A stretch of DNA of 64,000 nucleotides from positions 31,376,342 to 31,440,341 of the forward strand of contig CP136069.1 in the NCBI GenBank assembly GCA_032622095.1. Reading direction: 5' to 3'. Positions within the stretch are counted from its first letter, which is position 1, and every line of letters starts with the position of its first letter. The DNA is from Siphonodentalium dalli. Its lineage: Eukaryota; Mollusca; Scaphopoda; Gadilida; Siphonodentaliidae. Position numbers and translations under genes: made by a program. Of the stretch, positions 40,434-51,764 are shown piece by piece. The notes under the pieces are model-generated. The model did not search any database and was not told where the DNA came from. It saw only the letters and a program-made list of their open reading frames with translations.

Positions 40434-41407
40434 CAGGGTCTGCTCTGGACCAAAGTTTACTTTTGCCAAATAATTTGCCAAATGGAAATATTTTTTGCCA
40501 AATTATTTTAGCATTTGCCAACTGCTATTCCCAATAGTATCATTTTCTGAAACATTAAAGTGATTGGAAACACTTCGGTGTGGTGATCAAATAGAAATGG
40601 AGAATACTATTGTTCAGAGTAGTTATTTTTACAAATATTATATCTAAATTGACAACACACACCGTCATTCTTATATATTAATTAAATGCAGTGACTGCCG
40701 ATAGCAAAATCATTTTCGTTAGTTGATCGCAGATAGAAGCGTCCCGATTCGAGTGGTAAATATTTACAATTTAGCGTAGTTCAGGCAATGTTTTCTATGG
40801 AGTGGTATGCTTGATTTGCTTGAGACTTTCGGTGATGTTAGTAGAATGCTACAATCCTCCAGTTGGCATAGCACCTGAATACTAATTTACCAGTTTCACA
40901 CACCCGAACAAGTACATAATATGTCTTTAAGTCTTATGTTTCAACACTCGTGGTTTGAACGACTTTTGGTATCAACAGAAAAGCAGTTAGTTAATAATTA
41001 ATTATACTCGCATCTCTAGTGTGGTGTATCATATAACAATAAGCCAATCACCGAACAATACAATGGTAGAAGGGTTGCTTCATCAGAAGTGCAAATCACA
41101 GGGGGATTAGCAATGTAGACACTACCTCCACACTAAATACAAGAAATCCCTCCAACCATCGGTACTAATGCTATGAGAGTAACTGTATCTTATTAAATAG
41201 AGGTTTTAACTTTTTATAAACCTTATAAAACACAACTAATATAATTATGTTGTAAGAGTTTCCTGAAATGAATGATATTGATTGACCAATATTTCTTGAG
41301 GAATTAAAAAGTGACTTGCCAAAACTTTTGCCAAATGAAAATATTTTTTGCCAAATATGAATTATTTTTGCCATTGGCAAATTTGGCAAGTGGCAGCGCA
41401 AACCCTG
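40434..41407. mobile_element. hAT-like element (CAGGGTYTG ends), 974 bp
   Basis: Starts CAGGGTCTGCTCTGGACC and ends GGCAGCGCAAACCCTG, flanked by ACCGTAAT (40426-40433) and ACCATAAT (41408-41415), 7 of 8 matching. Subterminal TTGCCAAAT words recur on both sides. A shorter relative lies at 50017-50388. No transposase frame. Confidence 0.75.
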
Positions 41408-41419
41408 ACCATAATATAC

Positions 41420-42122
41420 CAGGCTTGTCAAAGTACCGCCGGTACCAAGGTAGTCGGTACCGGTACCGGTACTGCATTGGAACCGCGGGTACCGGTGCCG
41501 GTACTGGTGTTGTATTGTTTATTCCACTACATATCACACATTTAAAAGAGTATATTCTAATGTGGTAATTACTGGTAATGTATGGCACTTTGTGCCAGTT
41601 TTTGGTGATTGTTGTGGATGACAAATACAACCATGTCAGACTATCCTAATGCACGTATGCCACAGCAGCCACACATAAATGTGTGACATACATGCATTAG
41701 TATTGTCTGAAATAGTTGGATTTATCACCCACAACATTCACCTAAAATGTGCCATAATTAAGGCAGCCTGATAGGTGTTAGAACTTTTATGTTTAGGGTT
41801 TCAGGCGCTCAAATACATATATCGGAAAGATGGGTTATATATATGGTGAATGACAATTTAAACTGAAATAAATTTTATGTAACTCTGTGTTCCCTTTGAT
41901 GTCGGCATCCGTTGACACATAGTAGCATACCATAATGCAAGCGGCAGTTGCGGCACACTTAAAAGAGCAAAGTTCCTTCAATTTTAATCGATCTATACTG
42001 ATCTATTTACTGTTTTTGGCGAGTACCGAGAACCGTCGGTACTGAGTAACAGAACCGGTACCTTTGAAACGGCCAAATACCGCCGGTACCGGTACCGGTA
42101 CTGGTACCGGTTGACAAGCCTG
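41420..42122. mobile_element. hAT-like element (CAGGCTTGTCAA ends), 703 bp
   Basis: Starts CAGGCTTGTCAA and ends TTGACAAGCCTG, with exact 8 bp duplications TAATATAC at 41412-41419 and 42123-42130. The subterminal regions are arrays of GGTACCGGTACCGG. A degraded relative lies at 62400-62662. Confidence 0.8.
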
Positions 42123-42192
42123 TAATATACCAATAATGATAGAAGTCTGAAAAGCATTGGAGATAGCCAGACATTTACAACACTTAGATTAA

Positions 42193-43113
42193 AGATGGTC
42201 TATTTCTTCATAACAATTTTTTAGATGGTTTTCGGGGATAAAAATAATAAATATGAATTGAAGACACCTGTCCAGAAGCACATTCATATTTATTTTATAT
42301 AAATTTTTCCTGGTATGATAGATACAACCTATCAGGACAGTTTTACAAGCTATATTTAGACACTTCATGAGCATAGCATTTAGAGCATAGCAAGAGTCAA
42401 AATGCCATTTGATTAAGATATTTTGCAGGAATTAACAACTTTATTATTCCTTTATATAGAGAGTAATCAATTGGTTACGAGAATGACATTAGCGCACAAG
42501 TTTCTTACCCAAACATCTCTCGCTTCGAGTGAATTATTGAACGTAATTCTCGGAACTAATTGATTACTCTATTTATTACACTTCTGCATCAATTTGGTTC
42601 GCCAAATATGATTAAAACACACAGAATTAATGCATGAAAGTCCCGATGTGGAGAAAGATCAACCATAGAAAATTCAGTCTAGATTACAAAGCGACATAAC
42701 GTCAATGACGTCATGGGAAACTAGTGACATTATCATTTTTAATTAACAGCTTTTTCAATGGAAATCGCGCATAGGAGTGTAATAAAAACTAATATTATAC
42801 AGTAATTCCCTAAGTAATCGACTCCTTAACCACAGCAGAATTATGGGTAATTTTTCAGGATTTAGATGGAAATATGGCTCCCCGAGAGCTTTCCGATGAA
42901 TGGCAACAAGCCATATTTCCAACTAAATCCTGAAAAATTACCCATAATTCTGCTGTGGTTAAGGAGTCGATTACTTAGGGAATTACTGTACGCAGTCTTC
43001 AGTTTTGTCTTGTGTTTTATTCACAGAAAAAGTATTTGTAGTCTTGAAATCATGTTTTATAAAAGATTATGTTGTTGTTGTTGTAATTGTGGCCCGGAAG
43101 AGATAGACCATCT
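42193..43113. mobile_element. TTAA-flanked element (AGATGGTCTAT ends), 921 bp
   Basis: Ends AGATGGTCTATTTCTTC and GAAGAGATAGACCATCT (inverted), flanked by TTAA at 42189-42192 and 43114-43117. It contains an internal foldback around GAGTAATCAATTGGTTACGAG / GAACTAATTGATTACTC (about 42460-42570) and a nested mariner-like MITE (42800-42988). There is no transposase. Confidence 0.65.
42800..42988. mobile_element. Mariner-like palindromic MITE, nested copy
   Basis: CAGTAATTCCCTAAGTAATC to GGGAATTACTG, flanked by TA at 42798-42799 and 42989-42990. The centre is shortened (GGCTCCCCGAGAGC). Confidence 0.8.
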
Positions 43114-43247
43114 TTAATGATTAATCATGCTTGTCAGATTTTCAGAGATAATCTTTTATTGGGCTCACTTGATTGTTTTTTACGTATAATGCGGTTTGAT
43201 AGTAAATTGATACAAATGACTGATTGCAAGAATTTTCATTTACTTTT

Positions 43248-43688
43248 CAAGCCTGAGTTTAGAGTGCCTGTCATTTCATAATGGGGTCCCCAGAGGGTGA
43301 ATTTAGTGATGCTATCCTGCAATAAATTCACCCTCTGGGGACCTCATTCTGCTTATGACTCATCTCCTCTGGAAAGTTTCTTTATTATCAAATTTCAATA
43401 GAAATTTCTTCACAAAGATTCTATTTCGTTTTTAGTTTAGTTTTTCTTTGTCCCCAAATTGGCAGACAACACATTGCATGATCAAGGTTCCCAATGGGTG
43501 TACATCACAATATTCAATGTTAGTAAACTACAATCTCAGTCTGTCTCCCATAACAGATGAGGCCATGTAGAATGAGGTTCACAAAGGGTGAATTTAGTGA
43601 TACTTGCCCGCTATGTTGGATTGCGTCACTAAATTAACCCTTTGGGGACCTGATTCTGCAAATGACAGGCACACTAAACTCAGGCTTG
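43248..43688. mobile_element. Long hAT-like MITE (CAAGCCTGAG ends)
   Basis: CAAGCCTGAGTTTAGAGTG to CACTAAACTCAGGCTTG, flanked by TTACTTTT (43240-43247) and TTTCTTTT (43689-43696). It is internally the same as other long copies, with GGGGTCCCCAGAGGG arms. Confidence 0.75.
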
Positions 43689-43767
43689 TTTCTTTTGCCT
43701 TGTGAGCTGAAAATTTACTTAGGAAATTCTGATGAATTTAGTGTAAAATCGGACAGAGCAACTTTAA

Positions 43768-44029
43768 CCCTTTCATGACGGGAGCTGAGCTAGTGCAGCA
43801 TTAAAGACCATGTGCCAGTGCATTATCTTATATATGCGAGTCCCCCATATGGAGCTTCGCATATACCGGGTATAAGAGTATGCACTGGCTTACAAGATCA
43901 AGGTCAATATTGTTAGGCCAATGCATTCTCTTATATATGTGAGGTGCCCTATGGGCGAATCGCATATATACGGAAATGCATTGGCACAGGGTTTTCGCAA
44001 AAGTTCAGGAAGCTCCAGTCATGGAAGGG
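43768..44029. mobile_element. TTAA-flanked MITE, CCCTTTCATGA family, with two modules
   Basis: Flanked by TTAA at 43764-43767 and 44030-44033, with ends CCCTTTCATGACGGGAGC / GCTCCAGTCATGGAAGGG. The two modules are at about 43815-43890 and 43915-43990. Flanks on both sides match those of the element at 31022-31464. Confidence 0.75.
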
Positions 44030-44204
44030 TTAAATGTCTTCAGATGAGATCTGGGAATTCATGGTATCTAGTGACAAACATGTGATTATATCAACTTTCT
44101 CTTGATTTCAGTGGATCTAACTATCGGTATAACATGACACCACACGTTTATCATGTTCCAACAGCTGGTTCCAAGAGAAATATAAGGCCAATCAAGAGTT
44201 TAAT

Positions 44205-45733
44205 GTATAAATTTCATGAGTGTAATGTAGTGTAATGTATAAATTTCATGAGTGTAATGTATACATTTCATGAGTAATGTATAAATTTCATGAGTGTAAT
44301 GTATAAATATCATGAGTGTAATGTATAAATCTCATGAGTCTAATGTATAAATTTCATGAGTGTAATGTATAAATCTCATGAGACTAATGTATAGATTTCA
44401 TGAGTGTAATGTATAAATTTCATGAGTAATGTATAAATTTCATGAATGTAATGTATATTTCATGAGCGTAATGTATAAATTTCATGAGTGCAATGTATAA
44501 ATTTCATGAGTGTAATGTATAAATTTCATGAGTGTAATGTGTAAATCTCATGAGTCTAATGTATAAATTTCATGAATGTAATGCATATCTCATGAGTAAT
44601 GTATAAATTTCATGAGTGTAATGTATAAATTTCATGAGTGTAATGTATAAATCTAATGAGTGTAATGTGTAAATCTTATGAGTGCAATGTGTAAATCTCA
44701 CGAGTGTAATGTATACATTTCATGAGTCTAATGTATAAATCTAATGTGTAATGTATAAATCTAATGTGCACCATAAAAATTTCATGAGTCTAATGTATAA
44801 ATCTAATGTGTAATGTATAAATCAAATGAGTGTAATGTATAAATCTCATGAAAGTAATGTATAAATTTCATGAGTCTAATGTATAAATCTAATGAGTGTA
44901 ATGTATAAATCGCATGAGTCTAATGTATAAATCTCACGAATTAAATGTATAAATCTAATGAGTAATGTATGAATCTCATGAGTGTAATGTATAAAACTCA
45001 AAGAGTATAATGTATAAATCTCAAGAGTGTAATGTATAAATCTAATGAGTGTAATGTATAAATCTCATGAGTGTAATGTATAAAACTCAAGAGTGTAATT
45101 TATAAATATAATGAGTGTAATGTATGAATCTCATAATTGTATTGTATAAATCTCATGAGTGTAATGTATAAAAGTCATGAGTGTAATGTATAAATCTAAT
45201 GAGTTATGTATAAATCTAATGAGTGTAATGTATACAACTCAAGAGTCTAATGTATACATCTAATGAGTGTAATGTATAAAACTCAAGAGTGTAATGTATA
45301 AAACAAGTGAGTGTAATGTATAAAACAAGTGAGTCTAATGTATACATCTAATGAGTGTAATGTATAAAACTCAAGAGTGTAATGTATAAAAGTCATGAGT
45401 GTAATGTATAAAACAAATGAGTGTAATGTATAACTCTAATGAGTGTAATGTATGAAACTCAAGAGTCTAATGTATACATCTAATGAGTGTAATGTATAAA
45501 TCTCATGAGTCTAATGTATAAATCTAATGAGTGTAATGTGTAAATCTCATGAGTCTAATGTGTAAATCTTATGAGTCTAATGTGTAAATCTTATGAGACT
45601 AATGTGTAAATCTTATGAGTATAATGTGTAAATCTCATGAGTATAATGTATAGATCTCACGAGTCTAATGTATAAATATCATGAATGTAATGTATAAATC
45701 GTGAGTGTAATGTATTAATCTCATGAGTATAAT
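44205..45733 (+). repeat. 22 bp minisatellite (GTGTAATGTATAAATCTCATGA type)
   Basis: About 70 loosely conserved units of TAATGTATAAAT with (T/C)TCATGAGTG or TAATGAGTG. Unit length varies from 16 to 22 bp. One or two further units remain at 46174-46195 beyond an inserted hAT-like MITE. Confidence 0.85.
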
Positions 45734-46173
45734 AAGCCTGGATATAGTGTGTCTGACATTTGCAGAATGAGGTCCCCAGAGGGTGAATTAGTGACACTAT
45801 ACTGCACAGTGGGCTAGCATCACTAAATTCACCCTGTGGTGACTTCATTCTGCTTAGGCCTCAACTGGACCTAGATTCAGGCTGAAGTTCCCCAGTTGAA
45901 GTTGGTAATATTCAACCATTTAATCACCTCGATTATGCATTTTATCCTCTGCAAATTAGGGGATATAGAAACTGAACAGAATCAAGGGGAAAAGTAACTA
46001 AAAACAATGTTAATTTGAGACTATAGATACTTCCCAGAAGATGAGGCCTAAGTAGAATGAGGCCCCCCCCCAGAGGGTGAATTTGGTGATGCTAGCCCAC
46101 TGTGTGGTAGCATCACTATTCACCCCCTGGGGACCTCATTCTGCAAATGTCAGACACACAATTTCAAGGTTTG
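45734..46173. mobile_element. Long hAT-like MITE inserted in the 22 bp minisatellite
   Basis: From AAGCCTGGATATAGTGTG to CACAATTTCAAGGTTTG, with minisatellite on both sides. Flanks AGTATAAT (45726-45733) and AGTGTAAT (46174-46181) agree at 7 of 8 positions. Confidence 0.75.
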
Positions 46174-46195
46174 AGTGTAATGTATAATAAGGCTT

Positions 46196-47115
46196 ATACA
46201 TGTATATGTGGAAATGAATGAAGCTGTGCAATAAAAAATAAGAAGAACAGATCTGCAGAGTAAATTGAATGAAAGACATGCATGTCCAATGGATGACATT
46301 ATTGCACGAGTTTGTAACACAATGGTATATGGAGAACAAAAGTGCAAAAGAAGATTCCAGCATAGGTATTTTTATATATAAGGTTATGTGATGGTTAGTA
46401 TAAACATTGTTGATAATAAATTTCTTTATATGGTTTAATTTAACTTTCACTGTTAAAGAGCATTGCTAGAGCATGGCAAAATACACCCAGGGTCATTCCA
46501 ACAAAGGGCCATAACTCTCCTTAAAATATAGCAGAATCCATATTCGAAATCATATACTAAATTTCATTCCATTCAGTTGAGATTTACTAAAGTTATCATC
46601 CGGAAATGAAAATTGAGTGCAAATTCCAACAAAAAGATTAAAAGTGAAAGATATATTGATTATATGTTAATAAAAGTGATTTGTTTTTTTAGAGATGGGT
46701 GGTAATACCAAAATATCAAGTCAATTATGGTTTTGAAAACTCTCCCAAGCGACTGGAAAGTAATCCAACACTACCACAAAAATATTCGCACAAAGTGTAA
46801 CACATGTATGAAATGTACTCGAAAGGAACCAACAGTATTTTAATGTTTTTTTTATTATAAGAGAATGCATTGGCACAGGGTAAAAAAAATCCCGACTTAC
46901 GACTGGATTTGATATGGCGGGTCACATATCTGGTATGCGTTGTCAATAGTTTTGGATGATGCTGGCAAACGAAAATTAAAGTTAGCAGCTTTCGACCAAT
47001 CAGAATGCTATATTTAACTTGAATTACAATCCTCCAAGTTAATCATCATTACTTGATGCTTTCGATTAGCCAATAATCTGCATCTACATGTATATATCGG
47101 TACCAATCCCAAAAA
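46196..47115. other. No recognised gene; short dispersed-repeat text
   Basis: The stretch at 46455-46570 (AGAGCATTGCTAGAGCATGG, GGCCATAACTCTCC) has a counterpart at 62850-62990. A minus-strand frame of 104 codons (46136-46450) has no recognised motif. A partial module (TATAAGAGAATGCATTGGCA) is at 46857-46877. Confidence 0.45.
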
Positions 47116-47119
47116 TTTC

Positions 47120-47590
47120 AGTACAATCTCTATTGTCTTTAGTAATGCCCATCTCTATTGTTTTTAGTAATGCCCATCTCTATTGTCTTTAGTAATGCCC
47201 ATCTCTATTGTTTTTAGTAATGCCCATCTCTATTGTTTTTAGTAATGCCCATCTCTATTGTTTTTAGTAATGCCCATCTCTATTGTTTTTAGTAATGCCC
47301 ATCTCTATTGTTTTTAGTAATGCCCATCTCTATTGTCTTTAGTAATGCCCATCTCTATTGTTTTTAGTAATGCCCATCTCTATTGTTTTTAGTAATGCCC
47401 ATCTCTATTGTTTTTAGTAATGCCCATCTCTATTGTTTTTAGTAATGCCCATCTCTATTGTCTTTAGTAATGCCCATCTCTATTGTTTTTAGTAATGCCC
47501 ATCTCTATTGTTTTTAGTAATGCCCATCTCTATTGTTTTTAGTAATGCCCATCTCTATTGTCATTAGTAATGCCCATCTCTATTGTATTT
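47120..47590 (+). repeat. 25 bp minisatellite, about 18 units
   Basis: Unit ATCTCTATTGTTTTTAGTAA plus TGCCC, with an occasional TTTTT to TCTTT or TCATT change. The right end runs into the 3' end of the coding exon at 47564-47727. Confidence 0.9.
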
Positions 47591-47727
47591 GCCAGATTTG
47601 TGGATTAGTATTGAGTGCTCTGGATAAGTGTTCCTTCTAGTTACCCGGTTTTCTTTAAATCGCTTATGTATTTCTGCCAGAACTTTTGGACCAACATATA
47701 AATGCTGCATCTCAGATTTTAATTCCT
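47564..47727 (-). CDS. Armadillo-repeat-like gene, probable terminal exon
   Basis: Acceptor TCTCTCCATAG precedes the exon on the minus strand at 47728. It starts in phase with the exon at 51421-51573 (split Glu codon) and encodes EELKSEMQHLYVGPKVLAEI and following residues, then continues in frame to a TAA at 47564-47566. The last few codons and the stop lie in the 25 bp minisatellite. Alternatively a weak donor (CGG/GTAACT at 47645/47644) ends the exon there, with more exons further left. I prefer the terminal reading because the continuation (RRNTYPEHSILIHKSGKYN) looks protein-like. The helical, Glu/Lys-rich sequence suits the end of an ARM-repeat domain. Confidence 0.55.
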
Positions 47728-47884
47728 CTATGGAGAGATGAAGAAAGAATGAATGAAAAAATTATTAAAATAAAATAAAATTCATGAGATTATAATAAAC
47801 ACAAAGAAAAATTCAACAAACGCCTTGAAAACACAGCATGACAAAAATACCTTGGAGCTGATAAACAGTGTTTATTACACCATT

Positions 47885-48115
47885 ACACCATCATGCTGGA
47901 CATGTGCAGAATGAGGTCCCCAGAGGGTGAATTTAGTGACGGTACTCAGCATAGTGGGCTAGCATCACTAAATTCATCCTCTGGTGACCTCATTCTGCAT
48001 GGCCTCATCTGCTATGGGAGACCTAGACAGATTTAAGTTCCCAGATGGAGATGTGCACCCATTGGGCACCTCAATTATACATTGTGTCATCTGCCAATTT
48101 GGAAAACCACAAGGC
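47885..48115. mobile_element. hAT-like MITE relative, degenerate
   Basis: GAATGAGGTCCCCAGAGGG, an inverted partner GGTGACCTCATTCTGCATGG, and TTGTGTCATCTGCCAATTTGG. The same family as 29970-30260. Confidence 0.55.
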
Positions 48116-48476
48116 TCCATTGCGACTTTACTTGGACAGAAACAGATCATTCAATTTTCATCATGCTGTGTTTTATAATAGCTCTGTCCATTTCCAAGAT
48201 CATGTGGGGATAATGAAAAGGGCTTGAAATTCCGAACATATGATCGCATCAATATTATAAGGCCACACCACATAGTTGATTTTCTGTTTCTCTGCAAACA
48301 CTTTATTTTTCAATTTAGTGGGCCATAAAAAGCACTCTTATTTTTATGAGGGGCTGGCCTCTTCCATGTTTGAAATCTCCAAACAAACTGCAAGACAGAG
48401 TTCTGCCCCCTTACCAAGCTAGACTGACCACTGCCATCATGTGCTATATATTACCTAATTTTGGAATATTAAAATC

Positions 48477-48800
48477 TTGGGCCCTGCAAATCAATTCGAT
48501 GTGATTCGGAATCTTTCATCTGATTCGATTCGAAATCGACTATCCGGATTCAAATTGTATCGAATCATTGGCACCAGTTGCATTCTCATTACATCAACGG
48601 ACCACATTGCTTTTTCGATCACTTATCGTCGTTACATAGTGAGCAAATTGATACCAGTATGGCCACTCAGTCCAGTGATATATCTATATCTTTACTCGTG
48701 ATACCACTGATGCAATGATTCGATTCGAGATTTGATTCAGAATCACTTGGCTGATTCGAGATTCGATTCGAAATGAAAATGCCCGATTCGCAGGGCCCTA
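48477..48800. mobile_element. hAT-like element (TWGGGCCCTGC ends), 324 bp
   Basis: Starts TTGGGCCCTGCAAATC and ends GATTCGCAGGGCCCTA, flanked by exact TTAAAATC at 48469-48476 and 48801-48808. The interior is rich in GATTCGATTCGA words near both ends. Confidence 0.8.
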
Positions 48801-48865
48801 TTAAAATCCATGAAAATGGCTGTCTCCACGTTTCGTTTCTAATCACATTTTCTTGTCTATCTTCT

Positions 48866-49327
48866 CACCCCTGGTCAAGTGGTCCTGCTAATGTGCTATG
48901 ATGCTGGTGGACCTGCTGAATTTCTATGATGCGGGTAGGGCAAAATTATGCCGTTACGAAAAAGTACCGTTATTTTTTATAAAGTTGTCATTTTCGCGGT
49001 GTTTGGCTAATCCGAGCAATTTTAGAAAAAAACCAGTGTGTGTATGAAATACGCCTACGCTGGTGTTTCAAAAACAACGTGAATAACCACCTCGATTATA
49101 TTTCCAACAATTAACACAACCAGTATTAAAACTATTTCACAATGAATATGTTTTTGTATGTTTGGTACGCATAATGGCTTTTCCTGCATATGTTCAGATT
49201 ATCGAAACACAACGAAAGAGACAAATTAAATAAATATAATGGTACTTTTTGTTAACAGCACCAGTTTGCAATTCAGCAGGACCCAACCGCATCATAACAC
49301 ATTAGCAGGACCACTTGACCAGGGGTG
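48866..49327. mobile_element. Inverted-repeat element, 462 bp, 5 bp target duplication
   Basis: Starts CACCCCTGGTCAAGTGG and ends CCACTTGACCAGGGGTG, with inverted similarity extending about 55 bp. Flanked by CTTCT at 48861-48865 and 49328-49332. A 5 bp duplication with CAC ends would fit Transib, but the internal end sequence does not match its consensus, so class is left open. Confidence 0.7.
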
Positions 49328-49332
49328 CTTCT

Positions 49333-50008
49333 GACAAATCTAGTCGATTCAAGCTCATCATAATTCACCAATGAGAACATTTTCCTGCATGTTGAATATT
49401 CTAATCTCATTTCAGAGACATTATTTTAATAACTTCTGGCTAATCGGCACATGAGTTGTCAGGCGGATTATTTCTACATCGGATAATTTCCTACTAATTT
49501 GATCTGATCCAGCTAATTTACAATTGAATACGGACAGTTTACTTTTACAAAAGAATGCAGAATGAATTATAACTAACAAAAAGTCTTTAATAAAAAATGT
49601 GAGAAAAGCTTACATTATGTACATGATGGCAGCGGTCAGAGCAACGTAGTGAGGGGACTGAACTCTGCCTTGCATTTTGATCTCGATGTACAATCAATGT
49701 TATAGGAGACAGCTTTGATTCTTCATGCTCTTCACATTGACATAAAATGCCCTCTTTCATTTAATTGGGTCAACATGAACTTTGAAACAGATAGAGCCAT
49801 TTTAAGCTTAAAACATAAACACAAATCTAACACAGACTTCAATAGTGACCTATCACCCCTCACCTTATATTTTTCAAATTTCTTTTTGATATCGATAATT
49901 AGATGTTGAACTTTGAACACCAGCAAATCTTCTGTGATCTCACCTATATGAGAGGAATTTTATGAACGCTAATGACATTCCTGTTTCCGTATGAAAAAAC
50001 ATTAACGA
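49333..50008. other. No recognised gene
   Basis: AT-rich and probably intronic to the armadillo-repeat-like gene. Open frames of 64 codons on both strands at 49715-49926 have no motif. Confidence 0.5.
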
Positions 50009-50016
50009 CTAATAGA

Positions 50017-50388
50017 CAGAGTCCACGCTGGACCGAAAATTACTTTGCCAAATATTTTGCCAAATGAATATATTTTTTGCCAAATTCTTCTAGAAATTGC
50101 CGCTAAATCATATATACATACTTGAAATCCCTTTGTTTGTCGATACCAATCGTATCGCTGGATTAACTGCATCAAATTGGTAGAGGTTTTTTTCCTAAAC
50201 ATATCACACACCACCAATACAATTATATTGTAAACATTTCCTGAATAGCATTGATTGACCAATATTTTTCAACTTTCTTTGCGGGATTAAAAGTGACGTG
50301 CCAAAATTATTGCCAATTGAATTACGTTTCACCAAATGTGAAATATATTTGCCATTGGCAAATTTGGCAAGTGGCAGCGTGAACCCTG
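50017..50388. mobile_element. hAT-like element (CAGRGTYC ends), 372 bp
   Basis: Starts CAGAGTCCACGCTGGACC and ends GGCAGCGTGAACCCTG, flanked by CTAATAGA (50009-50016) and CTCATAGA (50389-50396). It is an internally deleted relative of 40434-41407, sharing the TTGCCAAAT words. Confidence 0.75.
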
Positions 50389-50396
50389 CTCATAGA

Positions 50397-50930
50397 CAAC
50401 ATTGGTGAAACCTATATTCTTAATTTGAAATAACGATTTTTGAATGTTTTGTGACAATGAGAACCTAATTAACCCATGGCTGCATGAGATATCTACAAAG
50501 ACGGACATTAAACAATAATTTCCAAATTATTAACACCAAAACAAAATAATTGTGATCATTGTCATTGGCCTCTGTTGAAAGGCCTCCTGATGATTAATAT
50601 CCATACCAAATTTCATTGAAATCTGATAAAATATGGCTGTTATATGTGCGGACAGACAAAAAACAATATTTTTCAAAATAAGTAAAATATTTATCTCCTA
50701 GAAGTATCTTGCCCACTGAACTATATGGTATATTCCCAATTTAACTAGGAAGGGTTAACTCCCTTGAGTTGAAAACGGTACGAAAATTCTATGGTACATT
50801 TTATCATGTTTCATGACTTCCTGTAACCTCTGACCACGTGATCTCCATAATTTCAAACAGTCGATAAAACAATGGCGTCTCATGAACATTATATTGTAAC
50901 CATGATGCAATTTGCATTAAGATGGTATCC
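50397..50930. other. No recognised gene
   Basis: AT-rich. Short dispersed-repeat text (ATATGGCTGTTATATGTGCGGACAGACA) near 50630-50655. Confidence 0.5.
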
Positions 50931-50934
50931 TTTT

Positions 50935-51363
50935 TAAAGATAGTTTTATAAATATGCTTACGTTTTTAAGAAAGCTCAAATATTCAATTGAGAGTAAACA
51001 ATGAAATTTATTTCTGTTAGGGTCCTCCCAGTAATATGTGTGGATGTGAATTTCGTGAAAATCTTGTAACTTTTCACATAGTATCATAAAGTGATATTCG
51101 TCGCAAGGACTGTTTTCACATTAAACACACCTTAAGTTGTTGGCGGAATTTGTGGTTTCTTTTGTCCATCTATTTTTTTCTACTGGTAATTTATGATTAG
51201 ATGTTCTGATTTTCAATAGGTAGTTAGACAAATGAGATGGCAAATAAACCAAATAGTGACTAATTTTCATGGACTGCTTTATGTCTCTGTAAAATATGGC
51301 ACGCGATGAAGTAGAAGCATTCAGGCTGTCAAAGAGGTTGCGCTCATACTGTTTAATCAGTAG
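50935..51363 (-). pseudogene. LINE C-terminal fragment (degenerate)
   Basis: On the minus strand the frame reads IKQYERNLFDSLNAST, then LLKIRTSNHKLPVEKNRW, a stop, and a knuckle-like CDEYHFMILC. The RTSNHKLPVE segment followed by Cys/His residues is typical of the C-terminal region of LINE reverse transcriptases. There is at least one stop, no RT core, and a different sequence from the LINE at 15031-17585. Confidence 0.65.
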
Positions 51364-51420
51364 TGGTAAAGAATTATACAGTTAAAATCACATTGACAAG
51401 TGTCAATGTGTGTAACTTAC

Positions 51421-51573
51421 CGTACTCAGCTAGTTCCATAAACAGAGTGACAATACTCTCCACAACCTCAGCATTATCCTTATGAAGATTATACGCCCTC
51501 ATGATCATCGGAATACCGGATACATCCTTACCAATAGAGCTCTCTGTCGTCAGCACCCGGTATGCACTCTCCT
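51421..51573 (-). CDS. Armadillo-repeat-like gene, internal exon
   Basis: 153 bp with acceptor TTCTTTGACAG and donor GTAAGTTACA on the minus strand. It starts with AG, completing a Glu codon from the exon at 61609-61740, and ends with G, completed by the exon at 47727. It encodes ESAYRVLTTESSIGKDVSG, then NLHKDNAEVVESIVTLFMEL, an amphipathic helix pattern typical of ARM/HEAT repeats. The protein family beyond ARM-like is not certain; a resemblance to the ARM region of STKLD1-type kinase-like proteins is only an impression. Confidence 0.7.
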
Positions 51574-51764
51574 CTGTCAAAGAAATATTCATATCAAATC
51601 AGGTTGTGTTTGCAAACATGGATTTAGTGTGCATTTCAGAATGTGGTCCCCCAGAGGGTGAATTTAGTGACGTTATCCCGCAAAGTGGTCAAGGTAAATA
51701 TTGTTAGACCAATGTATTCTCTTATATATGTGAGGCTCAACCTAAAAGGCACGTATGGCCTTGG

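Noticed and set aside
47120-47590. CRISPR-like appearance of the 25 bp array
   Set aside because: Units are contiguous with no unique spacers and no cas genes; the genome is eukaryotic. It is a minisatellite.
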